Source of the DNA: Gigaspora rosea
Lineage: Eukaryota; Glomeromycota; Glomeromycetes; Diversisporales; Gigasporaceae
Direction: 5' to 3'
Assembly (NCBI GenBank): GCA_003550325.1
Contig: QKWP01000586.1
Coordinates: forward strand, 28,311 to 92,310
DNA length: 64,000 bases
Shown here: in pieces, positions 43,826 to 54,890 of the stretch
How the letters are laid out: every line of letters starts with the position of its first letter
How positions within the stretch are numbered: position 1 is the first letter of the stretch
Position numbers and translations under genes: made by a program
Notes under the pieces: model-generated
The model's database searches: none
Told to the model about the DNA's origin: nothing
The model's input: the letters and a program-made list of their open reading frames with translations, nothing else

Positions 43826-46111
43826 GAAGAAACCACTATTTCTGCTGATAAATTTTCTGATTCCCAACTTCTTGAGGTTATCAATATTCCTGCTAAGCAT
43901 AAAATCGAAAAAAAAACAAAGAAGGTAGACCAAGAATACCTATTTGGGATGATTATGATGAAGGTGAAGAAGATGGCATGGGCATTTTGAAGCTAGCTAT
44001 CGTTATTGTGATAAAGGAAAATGGCAGCGTGGAAAACCTTCTACTTTAGAAGCGCATTTAGCACTTCATTGTAAAGGACCAGTACCAGATGATATTAGAA
44101 GAAAGTGGTTGGTTGAAGTTGCTAAAAGAAGTGAAAAAGCAAATGATAAGGATGAAGAAATTACGATTAGAAAAAAAAACCAAAATATCAAATCAATCAA
44201 TTACTTCATACTTTCAATCGATTAGCAACTTAACAGCCCAATAGTCTGCAGAAATTACAAAAGCGTTACTTAAAGCTTTTGTATATTGTGGAAGTCCTTT
44301 TGTCATTATCGATAACCCGTATTTTCGAGATTTTTTAGACTTTTACAGCTGAATTATACACCACCACATAAAAATGCTCTTTCAGACACAATACTCAATA
44401 GAAAGATTGCACGAATTGTTGTTAAATTGGAAGCAGAACTAGAAAAAGAAGATAATTTAACTTTGTATAAGTATAATTAGTTTTTTTTAAACAAAAATAC
44501 TATAAGTAATACATACTTTTTATTTGTAGCACTTAATGGTTGGACTTCACCGAGGGGTGATTCAATTTATAATTATATTATTACAATTACAAGCTGTCAT
44601 AAATATCTCTATGAAATAGCTGATTACTCAGGAGAGCATCAAACAGGAGATTTTATTGCCAATAAAATTTTAGAAATTATTGAAAAATTGGACCTCACCA
44701 TTTTGCAGCAATCGTAACAGATAATGGATCTAACATACAAGTTGCTCAGCGAACTGTCCATGAAAATTATTCACATATCTTAAATATTTGTTGTATCGCC
44801 CATGCATTAAATTTAATAGCAGCCGATCTTGTGAAAATAACCTTAGTTAGAATTATCTTAAAACAAGCTAATATGCTAGTTTCATTTTTTCAAAAATCTC
44901 ATATAGCAAATCGGCTTCTGCGAAATACTATCTTATCTATGAATATTAAAGGTGGTTCATTAGAAACATATTGTGAAACACACTGGGTATCTATTTATGA
45001 TACAACGAATTCTATCATGCATGTTAGAACTGCAATTGATAAGGTTTAAAAATTAATATTCTGCTATTTAATATCCGTTTTTATCTTATTTCTAATTAAT
45101 TTTACTATTATTTAGATTCTTGAAGAACAACCGAATATATTTACCAATAAAAATATATATGAAATTGCATTCAATTAAGATGTGTTTTCTATACATCATG
45201 CAAACGGCTCGCTTTAGTTTTTGAGCCAATTAAATGAGTAATCGCTTTTCTTGAAAGTCATACTGCAAACCTGGATAGGAATAGCACAAATAGCAACTGC
45301 TTTTAAGAGAATACACCCTAGTAATGATCTTCGTGCTCCTGCTATTGCATCATTCAATTTTCGTTTTGAACAATTTGACATTTTACCTTACCTTCTAACT
45401 TACTTTTTCCATCCAAACTACTGAACTCGTGGTCTTAAAAAAGGAAACTTTAATAACATTTGCAAATTGGCAGTCCATTACTATCAAAACTTGCATCATA
45501 ATGACAAAGAATGCTGTGAATTAGTATATTAACTAATCAAGTATAAAGCAGAGGTGGCACCTTAGAATCTTGAATACTCTTCCAATTTAACACCTGCTTT
45601 ATAGTGGGGAATTGTTGAAAACAATCATACACATCTACAAGAACTAGCAAAGACTATATTTGCTATTGCACCCTCTCAAGCCAATTGTAAATGAAATTTT
45701 TCATTTTTAAAATGGTTTAGTAAAGGACGTTGCACACGGCTTCAAGTTCCAAGACTAGAAAGTATGGCACAAATATACTCCTTCTATGTATTAAACATAA
45801 AACAAGAGTTAAATTTTTATGATAAGAATTTTGAAGAAGCGGAATTGTATAGTAGTATAGTAAATGAGATGATCTTTGCAGAAATGGATAATAATGGATT
45901 AAATAAAGATAAAGATGAAATAGAAATTGAGGATCCTACAGCAGCTGATATTACAAAAGTTCTTCAAGATTTGGTAGATCCATCAGATCTGATATTTGGA
46001 GCAAGTAATAAAGAAGAAATTACTTTGATGGATGAAGAAGAAACTACTATGGAATTTGATAGTAAGTCCTTGGTTCAGGATGTATTAAGCGATAATGATT
46101 TATATGAATAA
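43826..46111 (+). pseudogene. hAT transposase (BED finger, DUF659, dimerisation domain), decayed
   Basis: Would mobilise the surrounding element. N-terminal BED-type finger 'YRYCDKGKWQRGKPSTLEAH' + 'LALHC' (about 44000-44075), with Tyr where the first zinc Cys is expected. Catalytic core begins 'ALNGWTSPRGDSIYNYIIT' at 44530, where the family normally has LDGW, so the first Asp is Asn; then 'AIVTDNGSNIQVA' near 44705, 'CCIAHALNLIA' near 44790, 'ETHWVSIYDTTNSI' near 44975. The C-terminal hAT dimerisation region is 'FLKWFSKGRCTRLQVPRLES' near 45702, followed by an acidic tail to 46111. Two introns are inferred: 44465-44529 and 45044-45115 (both GT..AG). There are many stops and several frameshifts, especially at 45175-45700. 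Confidence 0.85.
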
Positions 46112-46640
46112 TACTTTTCAAATTCAATCTGTATATTGAGCCTTACCTAAGTTTTTTTTCTTAATATTCGAGTTTTTCATATTCGATATTTGAGTTTTTT
46201 TATATTCGTATTATTACAAATAAAAATGATAAAATCATTTGTCCTTAATAATGAATATAAACTTAAACATATTACACATCTAATATACGTACCATGAGTT
46301 AGTAGATATGCACTAAATAGAATAAAGCGCTATGTTAGATCTAATACTGTAGTATACTGTAGCTATATTGAACTAGCGATCTAAGTCGATTCTTATAAAG
46401 TCGATTTAATCAAACTGATTTTTACTTAGTTGTACTGTTTTTAATATTAAAATATAATGTAGAATAACTGGTGAATAAATATTTAGTTGACGAATATAAT
46501 AAAATAGTGCTAGTAAAATGGTAAAAAATTGCAAAAACGGCAAAAATTGCAAAACGGCAAAAAAATTGCAAAATGGCAAAAAAAATATAGGGTGAACCGG
46601 AGTTTTTTTTATTTTATATGATATATATTTACAACATACA

Positions 46641-46838
46641 GTAAATTCTGTATAAAAATGGGCTTTTTTATTTTTATTTTTTACTGTATTATTATACTGT
46701 ATTATTATTTTAGACTATCCCTAATTCTGACCCAGGTTATATATCTGCATAAAAACGGGCTTTTTTTTTGTTTTATGTTTTACTGTATTATTATACTGTA
46801 TTATTATTTTAGACTATCCCTAATTCTGACTAGGGCTA
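46641..46838. repeat. Two-copy tandem repeat, about 96 bp
   Basis: Two adjacent units share 'ataaaaa.gggctttttt', 'ttttactgtattattatact', 'gtattattattttagactat' and 'ccctaattctgac'. They lie in the 3' non-coding part of the hAT element, and the open frame across them is a by-product. Confidence 0.8.
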
Positions 46839-47550
46839 TATCAATTTCTGGCCCGTGATGCCCAACCTGGGTCAGAATACTAACTATCATGTAAAAGCCT
46901 TTTAAAGGAAATCAACTTTTAGTTAAAAAACTGAAATTAATAATCAACTTATTTTTAATTCAATTTGCATTTCTTATTTGTGATAAATCCCAAACCAGTT
47001 TTTACATATAAGAATTTGGGATTTTTAACCGTAATATAGATTACATGCCGAAAGTATTTGACATTATGGCAAATTAAACACATTTTGCAAAACCTAGTAA
47101 ATACTATTTGGGTTTCTACAAAATTCCAAACTAGTAGGTTTGGGGCGCAATTCTAATCTTGTCGCAAAAGAGATATCGGAATTTGGAATAGGATATATAG
47201 CATTTTGGGAAGAAGGGCTTTGAGAAAGTGGGCACAACAAATGCAACATGGATTTATATGAAAGTTGAAGCATATTCAGTAACAAATAATGTGCATAGAA
47301 TTATGGTTTTACATCTCAATTAGGGATGGGCACGGTCCAGTTATGACTAGTCATGACTGGTCAATGACCATGACTGATATTAGTGGGTCAGAGCAGTTTG
47401 ACCAACCGGTCAAGATTATGACCGATGCCAAATTCTTAATATTCTGGCTAATAAATTGCTTAAAATTCATATCGGTGTATCTGTATCATCTAATAAATAA
47501 AAAAAATCAACCCGCCTCTCAAAAGTTTTTCAGATGCGAATTTGCATGAT

Positions 47551-47911
47551 TTAAATAAACCTTTTTTTTTTTGTGTCAAAGTTCCTGCTTTGGGTGAGAG
47601 TTTATTTAATCAAGCCTGTAGATCAAGGGCGCCTCTTTGGGCGCCCCACATTTGAGTTACATTGAATGAGAGTACAACTAGCTACATGTACAACTTTTGG
47701 TTGTCTAATTGAAGAAGTCCACCCGAAGGTTCTACACTAGTTGCCATACCTACAACCCAACTAGGGGATTGCCTATTTAAACCCTCTGGTTCAAGCTTCA
47801 CATGTTAATCCTACTTGTATCACCGGCATAGCCCTCCGATATATTAGTCAGTCGAAGACAGTTCCGGATGCTAACTACATCACCTTAGGACTAATTAAAT
47901 AAACCTTTTTT
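47551..47911 (-). mobile_element. SINE-like retroposon flanked by 17-bp direct repeats
   Basis: TTAAATAAACCTTTTTT occurs at 47551-47567 and again at 47895-47911. The intervening roughly 325 bp is markedly less AT-rich than its surroundings. A T-run at its left edge reads as a poly-A tail on the minus strand. Near the other end 'gtcttcgactgac' (minus strand) loosely resembles a pol III B box (GGTTCGANTCC), and a weak A-box-like 'tagttagcatccgg' precedes it. Size, tail and long duplication fit a SINE or a 5'-truncated LINE; the tRNA relationship is speculative. Confidence 0.6.
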
Positions 47912-47954
47912 ATAATATAAGTGAACAACAATGAATATAACAATAATGAGTATA

Positions 47955-48002
47955 TAAATAAGGTAGCTGCACATGCAGTCACGCTAGAAACCAGGAACGA
48001 AG
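47955..48002 (+). repeat. CCAGGAACG plus hairpin motif
   Basis: 'ataaggtagctgcacatgca' then 'gtcacgctagaaaccaggaa' and 'cgaagg'. A diverged copy of the GC-rich hairpin at 5474-5515 in the opposite orientation. Confidence 0.55.
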
Positions 48003-49880
48003 GTGTATAGTTAACAAATGTCCAAGTAAACGTAAATAGGAAATAACATACCATATTTTGAATATCTAATAGATCAAAAATATATTTAATTGTTAATATA
48101 GCACTAGTGTAACTAGAGGTGCTTACGTGCCTCTTTTATTTATCACATTTGTAGTAAAATATAGTATAAATTGAATTATAATAATTTTACTGTAAAAAAT
48201 CATGGTTTATATAATGCGTTGATTTATTACATTTGTATTAAAATATAGTATAAATTGAAAATTATCATAAGTACATGTGTACATACATACAGTATTACAG
48301 TAATAGATAGAAATAGTGATAGATTTCTTAAATCTGTATTGAAGATTATGCTTATTTATGTGCAAACAAGAAATGCAACGTACAAATGCAGTGAGTTATG
48401 AGTGGGTGAAAGGCATGTAGATAGCGGGACATAAATAATGGTTGGAGTGTAGACGTAATATTATAATATCGTTGAGAGATAATATGTGATGTAGATTGTA
48501 ACTATTATGTAAGGATCAGTATAGAAAGTATACGTAAGGCAAAAAAATTAATAACGATTAATACAGTTTTATGGTAGCATACAATTGAAATGGTCTTAAT
48601 TGCTGTAAAGCAGTTTTTTGTAAGGATACATAAGGAGGCAGATAATATATAGGGTGACGGGAGAAAGTTTTTTGAGATTGATTAGAAAGGTAGGGTGTTA
48701 TGATAGTATTTTGTATGCAGTTGAATAATAATATTTAATGTAACTTGGATATAGTTTTTTGTGTAGCAGATAGAGTTCGTTTTAGGGGTATATATATATA
48801 TAAGTTAAGTATTGTAAGAAAAGAACGATAGTTGTGTTGAATTACTTAAGATCAATAAGGAATTGAATTTAAATTTATTTTTGTAATTATTTTACAGTAG
48901 GTTAAATTTGCAAAGATAATAAAATTAGTATGATTATGATACAAGCGTGATATTCTGTTTTAGATAACAAAAATATGAGGAAATGCAGATTTACTTCAAT
49001 GCGAGCTACGTAATCGGTTTTACTAGTTAGGTGGTGGGTTTTATATTTGTGTATATTTTTATGTATTGTTAATGCTGTGCAAATCTTTCATTTACTTTTT
49101 GTGTAAAATTCAGAAATGTAGTTTTTTAAAAGGATTTTGATTGGTTGGTTTATTATCAAAGTTTAGGCAATGAATTCTATAGGAAGGTAAACAAAATTTC
49201 GGTCGGTGTTTAGCTCAGTTGCTAGTAGGTTCTATAGCAAAATTATGTTTATTTACCGAATGGGTATGATTTTATTAGTATAATCTTCGGCCAAAATTTA
49301 TTAATTCCGAATTAACCGAATATGATTCCTATACTTCAATGCATTTGGACCGGAATTTTGATGAACCTCATGCATGAGTTTTATTCATTTAAAATTACAA
49401 CGTTAATTGGTTATGAATTTTTAAAAATCGATTTTCGTTGGTTACATGTATTCTGTAGACGTTTGATTAAGTTATTAATAGTAATAGTCGTCGTTAAAGT
49501 TTGTATGATGTTTATCGTTATAGGATAAAGTTTAATTGAATTTCTACTGTAAGTCATATTAGAAGCCATAATAATTTCAATGCAAAATAAAATAACTTTG
49601 CAGCGTATTACGTGGCGAATAGGTTTATGATTGATTAACTCAACTATGATGGTAATCAGAATAGTTGGTAAGTGTTATCAAATTTTCATTAAAAGGAAAA
49701 TTTTAAAGCGGTTTGTAACTATATAAGATTTGAGTAGGATAATACAAATGTAAATGAATGTATATATTAGGTGAGAGGTTTAATTTAGAAGTAAAGTAAA
49801 AAGGAAGAAGCTATCAAAATGAAATAATTTTTTTATAGGTAGGGTCTTAGAAAGTAGTATAAGGCATGGAAAATGAATAT
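48003..49880. other. AT-rich interior of the hAT-like element, no gene
   Basis: About 1.9 kb with no supportable coding sequence. Degenerate 'gtaagt.ttgtaacagaatt'-type units of the dispersed repeat are visible near 49540-49700. Confidence 0.45.
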
Positions 49881-50600
49881 TAATATGCATAAGGCATGCA
49901 AAGTTATTTTTTGTTTTGCATAATCCGCCGATGCAATTTTTTCAAAAAAAACCAGTTTTGTTTTTAAATTCCTATTGTGGTAATCGTACCATGCTTGGCA
50001 TTTAATTTTTTTCTCTGGTGTCATTTGATGTTGATGTTAATATTCTGGAATTAGTCGATAGGTCTGATAAAGCAAAAAGTAAAAATTTTTTGATTCGATG
50101 ATATATAAACAGAAGAATCAAATTTGCATGAGCTTAGAAGTGAAGATGAATTAATTTAGGCACGCAAAGTTAAATTTTTTTTACTAAAAAAAAAAAACTG
50201 TTCTGCGGATGGAATTTTGAAACATCGGTTATGCAAAATGAAAAAATTAAATTTGCGTGATCTAACATCGTGGTGTAAAATCTTATCGTGTAGGGCAAAT
50301 GTTTTATTTATTTAATTTTTTTTTGTTTTTTTTTTAATTTAAATAAAATAATATGTTCACATAATTTTGGTTTGGATAATTTGGAATCTTGGATTTTCTT
50401 TTGAATTTATCAGATAAATCAGGAAAATTAAGGGTATAATCAGAGACAACAGAGAAAAAAAAGTTAAATAGTAAATATAGAATATGTGTCATAATAAGGA
50501 TTTAAAAAAAGTTTGGTTGAAAAATGGGTCAGAGGGTTATGGAAAATAAAAAACTAACTCTGCATGGCTTAATAAGAGCATCGGTAGACAAATATGTAAT
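49881..50600. repeat. Dispersed repeat with GCACGCAAAGTTAAATTT motifs
   Basis: Several copies of 'gcatgcaaagtta', 'tttgcgtgatctaa' and 'ctgcatggctta'. Collinear with 3785-4090 over 50170-50580, and an inverted piece matches the loop at 3135-3195 ('ggaattttgaaaca..ggttatgcaaaatgaaaaaa'). Confidence 0.5.
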
Positions 50601-51160
50601 CTATAATTATTTCTAAAGTTGATTGAAACGGGATATTGTTATTTACTTAATTACAGAGTAAAAGTTTACTTCGCTATTATCTTTGATGATCAGTGATTAT
50701 TATTTAATCAACCCAATAAAAAATCCTATGAAAAAAAATGAAAAAAGCCAAATAACAAGTAAATAGCCAAATTAATTTGCATCAGGTTACCAATTTTTGT
50801 GTCTAAAATTCTTGCTTTTAATATCATTAGTTATTGCAGCTATGATATTTCTTATGTTTGTAGTTATTATCGTTATCTTTAAACCATAAACACATTTGTC
50901 AATCTATGCCATATAAGAATACTAATATAAGGCGTGATGAATTCGCATGTGAAGAATAATGGCATGATGAAATCATGTGTGAAAAATAACCAAAATTTGA
51001 CGAATAAGTCATATGGATCAATTAAACTTAAGATTTGTGGACAAATACCATCCAAATAGCGTAAAACCATGCACTCATTGCATTCGTTCCTGGTATTAAT
51101 GTATATCACATGATCTGAAATTTTTTAGGCAGTAAACCAGTTGAGAAATACCTTGTTCAT

Positions 51161-51243
51161 AATTCTGGCCAAATTTGCAGATCATTTAGCCAGAATTATA
51201 ACAAACCAATTTTAATTCTGGTCAAATGATCTGCAATTTTGAC
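51161..51243. repeat. 83-bp hairpin of GGTCAAATTTGCAGATCATT units
   Basis: 'ggccaaatttgcagatcatt' and 'aatgatctgcaattttgac' oppose each other around 'ataacaaaccaattttaat'. The same 25-bp unit flanks the MULE at 51500-51524 and, inverted, at 55078-55102. Confidence 0.7.
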
Positions 51244-51283
51244 AGAGTGATGGGTTTCTTTTGGGTACAAATAAGGGACGTCT

Positions 51284-51498
51284 AAAGCGGAGGCAAACCA
51301 TATTTAATAATTTTTCAATTAACTTTAGGTTAGGGCTGTCCTATTTTAGAGTTAGATTAGGTCTTAGATAGATATATATAAACAAAATTGCCTTCTCGAG
51401 GTAGGTTTAGACTACAGTTTTTTCAGTTTATTTGCTCCGGTAATCATCAAAATTCTATAATCTGATTGGCGGTTGATCACATGGTTTGCCTCCGCTTT
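51284..51498. mobile_element. Small TIR element, 215 bp
   Basis: AAAGCGGAGGCAAACCAT at the left edge is an exact 18-bp inverted match to ATGGTTTGCCTCCGCTTT at the right edge. No coding. It sits between two copies of the GGTCAAATTTGCAGAT unit. No convincing target-site duplication was seen. Confidence 0.65.
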
Positions 51499-51714
51499 TG
51501 GTCAAATTTGCAGATTATTTGGCCAGATCTAGGGGTCCGCTAAAGCCTTGTACCCACGTGATCAATCATACATCTCAATTATCACAATGTAATAAAATCG
51601 TATACGTATGTATTTTAAAAAAATAATTAATTCCCGTATCATATATATCGATATAATATCGATATAAAAAATAAAATAAATAAATAATCGTATTTATAAG
51701 AAAATTGTATTAAA

Positions 51715-52240
51715 AATCTAATTAAAAAAAATTAAAAAAATCGTAAAAAAGTTTAAAAAAATCGTTAAAAAAACCATTATTTTTTTTTAAAAAAAATTGG
51801 TAAAAAAATCGTTATTTTTTTTTAAAAAAAAAATAAAAAAATTGTTAGTTTTTTTAAAAAAATCGTTAAAAAAATCATTATTTTTTTTTAAAAAAAAGAT
51901 AGTTAAAAAGATTGTTAAAAAAATCGTATTTTTTTTAAAAAAAAGATCGTTAAAAATATCGTTAAAAAAATTGTTATTTTTTTTAAAAAATGATCGTTAA
52001 AAATATCGTTATTTTTTTTAAAAAAAATTGTTAAAAAAATCGATATTTTTTTTTAAAAAAAAATTGTATTTAAAATCGTAAAAAAAAATATATTAATAAA
52101 AATAAATAAATCATAATGCATTTAAAAAATTGAATAAAAAAAAAGAATCATTAATAAAAAATCGTATTTAAATCATACATTTAAAAGTTGTATATTTATT
52201 CTTTTTTTTAAAAAAAAATCGCAGTTTTTTTAAAAAAAAA
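51715..52240. repeat. TTTTTTTAAAAAAA-ATCGTT minisatellite in the left MULE TIR
   Basis: About a dozen units of roughly 30 bp combine a T8-A8 stretch with 'atcgttaaaaaaatcgttat'. It is self-complementary at unit level and inverted relative to 54520-54870. Confidence 0.75.
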
Positions 52241-52325
52241 CTTTTATTTTTTAAAACCTTTACAATGATATTATAATCAAAATTTCAATAGTGGTAGAAT
52301 ATTTCTACTATGCAAATTCCCATTC

Positions 52326-54191
52326 TCAATTGTTTGTTAAAATAGACCCTATACGCAAATTCAATTCTCTAATAAAAGAATTTGCTTGCTCAGCATTTTC
52401 TTTTTCCTCAACCCGCCAATACGTATCACGAACTCGTTCCATTAACTCATTTACAATCGTACGCCTAGTTTCTGCGAACTTTTCAGCCTCAGATTTCTCA
52501 GGTATGTTAATTTCAACCAACTCTCGGCGCTCGTATATTTCAAATACATTATCCTCGAACATTTGCTGAAATTTTCTCCAAGAATCAACAGTTAATAGTT
52601 TATTGATACCATAAATTTGGTCATGAAATATATGCCGACAAGGCAGTAAATAGCGACGAAAGAACAGGCACTGACATTCTAATGATATTAAGCCTGGAAG
52701 TTTTTTATCTTTTTCCAGTCTTTTTTCAACAGCCAAAGCTTTGTCGATGACCATCTTTTGAACGGGATAGGGAAATTTATAGATTTAATTAAGGATTTCA
52801 TAACCAACACCAAATGCCGATATTTGTTTTGTACGGAATTCAAAAGCCACATATTCGGCATCTGACCATTTTTTTGCATAAAGTGTTACTATATTATGAC
52901 AGGCACCGATCAAAGCTATGATACAATTCGGTGAATGTTACTTGCAGAAGGAGCGGGGAGTGCTTGTGGGCCCAAAGGGACCATTGGTGGGTATTTTTTG
53001 CATAATTTCGAACTATATACCTTTGAATAGCGGGGACGGGACAATTATCAACCGCCTGTTTGATAACCGCATCGCAACCAATTTTTGTCTGTTTGTGCAT
53101 TGCCCTAACCATTTCATTTCTGGTTTTTGTATCGTACACCTTACTTATCCAGGTCCGCATAACATGAACGGTGCAAAAGAGAATACTACACTCCTGCTCA
53201 CCTCCTTTAAGACCCAGGAAAGCTATCTCAATTGCGTTGGCCTCTACGTGGCTCTGATCAATAAGAAAACACTAAGGAGCCCAATGACACCCTAACCTTT
53301 TAACTATTTTTAACGCTTTAGCGACAGTAGCGCTATCTTCTTTGCTAACGTAAAATGCGCACCGATAATCAAACAGCCATGACTATCACAAATATACAAC
53401 GAAAACAGGCACCAATCTTACCTGTTCGTCTTATGCGTAGAATCGACAAGGGGCAGCCAGCCAAAACGTCGAAGCTTCTCTAGTTGATTTTTATGGACAA
53501 AAACGAAACTCTGAGTATGTTGGTGAGAAACTCTATAGTGCTCAACCTGATACTCGTGGTTTTTTAAAAAAAATCATCTCCTGAACGTCCAATGGCAGTT
53601 GTATATTACTGATAAGAGGAGCATTCTGAAATCCTCGAACTTTGTTTTTTATATTGGCAACCTCTTTACACTTTAACTCTCTCACGCTTTCACCAAGCCC
53701 TAAATTTTCTTTTCCATATTCTTTAATTGCGCTAGTTATCGCCGGAGATGGATAGTTTTTTATGGCTTCTTGCTCAACTAAAACACGAACAGTTTTCGAA
53801 TGTTTTAGCCTTTCACTAACTTCCAAAGTATGCGCATGATCAGCCAAGGTTGTATACCGTTCAACCTGTACTTTTTGTTCAGTAACCAAGTGATATACTT
53901 TGATTTTGGCAGAACATTGATTACTGGGGCGAACCTTGGTCTTCCTACATTTTTCAATTGGTACTCTTCTTTTCGGCCACTTGATTCGTTGTACTTGGTG
54001 AACCGGCAGGTATATACTTTCCAAAAATTTCCATTGTTATGGTTTTTGTAGTTAAATTGGGTCCAGATATTGGTCACGAGGGGCTACCATTCGTCATCAA
54101 ACTCTCTTAATGGAATTGTAATCGGTTGGTTAACATTAAAGAGAACATTACGTTTCTCGTCAGGGGTTAAATTTAAATTTATTAAACTCAT
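52326..54191 (-). pseudogene. MULE transposase (FAR1-like, MULE DDE, SWIM), frameshifted
   Basis: Would move the surrounding MULE. Start at ATG 54191-54189 ('MSLINLNLTPDEKRNVLFNV'), then TAG after 'REFDDEW'. FAR1-like DNA-binding region ('WKVYTCRFTKYNESSGRK', then after a frameshift 'KCRKTKVRPSNQCSAKIKV', 'ERYTTLADHAHTLE'; 54030-53810). MULE catalytic domain: 'WLPLVDSTHKTNR' near 53440 (first Asp), 'FLIDQSHVEANAIEIA' near 53265 (second Asp), 'FCTVHVMRTWISKVYD' near 53160. C-terminal SWIM zinc finger 'CQCLFFRRYLLPCRHIFH' near 52675-52620. Ends at 52326. At least four stops or frameshifts (for example near 53540, 53410, 53290, 52890). The two catalytic Asp residues remain. Confidence 0.85.
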
Positions 54192-54484
54192 TAATTCGTG
54201 AAAAAAAAATTTAAAAGAAAACTTGGTGTAATTTTTTGAGAAAATATGTAATCAAAAAAAAAAAAGGCACACACGTAGCGCACGTAGATAAAGCTTTGGC
54301 TTTAAAAAAAAAAGTATGTACAACGTAGTATTAAAAAAAAATTGGTACATGACGACAGTACAATATTCGGTTTTACATTAACAAAAAAGAAACAAAATCT
54401 ATAATGCGAACGAAAAAAAGAGATCGAATATAAGATAATCAATTAATTTTTTATTTATATATTGATCATTCAATAATCACTAGG

Positions 54485-54522
54485 TGATTATTGAGATGCA
54501 TGATTGATCACGTGGGTACAAG
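54485..54522. repeat. Internal copy of the MULE terminal sequence
   Basis: 'gattattgagatgcatgatt' + 'gatcacgtgggtacaag' repeats, in direct orientation, the terminal text at 55010-55046. The right TIR therefore contains its own tip twice, 525 bp apart. Confidence 0.75.
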
Positions 54523-54890
54523 TTTTAACAATTTTTTTTAAAAAAAATAACAATATTTTTAACAATCATTTTTTAAAAAAATACCGATTTTTTTAACGAT
54601 ATTTTTAACGATCTTTTTTTTAAAAAAAAAATACGATTTTTTAACGATCTTTTTAACGATCTTTTTTTTAAAAAAAATAACGATTTTTTTACCAATTTTT
54701 TTTTAAAAAAAATAATGATTTTTTTAACAATTTTTTTAAAAAAAATAACGATTTTTTTTTAATTTTTTTTTTAAAAAAAATACCGATTCTTTTACCAATT
54801 TTTTTTTTAAAAAAAATAATGATTTTTTTAACGATTTTTTAACGATTATTTTACGATTTTTTTACGATTTTTTTAATTTTTAATACGATT
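54520..54890. repeat. AACGATTTTTTT-rich minisatellite in the right MULE TIR
   Basis: Inverted counterpart of the 51715-52240 array: about ten units of T7-9/A7-9 plus 'aacgatttttttaacgat'. Confidence 0.75.

Larger units (their letters stand above)
42459..47155 (+). mobile_element. hAT element, 4697 bp, with TIRs and 8-bp TSD
   Basis: The left terminus TAGAGTTGCGCCCCAAACC pairs with the reverse complement of the right terminus, TAGAATTGCGCCCCAAACC (one mismatch), and 'tttgggtttggaatt'/'agtttggaatttt' blocks follow inside both ends. Flanking 8-mers are GTCTTGTC (42451-42458) and ATCTTGTC (47156-47163), identical at 7 of 8. TIRs starting TAGAG with 8-bp duplications are the hAT signature, and the enclosed gene encodes a hAT transposase. 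The 1.4 kb before the gene and 1 kb after it are non-coding. Confidence 0.88.

Noticed and set aside
46658..46858. 66-codon hydrophobic ORF
   Set aside because: By-product of the two-copy tandem repeat; repeated translation of the same 96 bp.
47990..51105. Possible 3.1-kb element between inverted CCAGGAACGAA ends
   Set aside because: Only about 11 bp match and no target-site duplication; insufficient.
51797..52000. Lys/Phe-rich ORF near 51800
   Set aside because: Translation of the T8A8 minisatellite in the MULE TIR.
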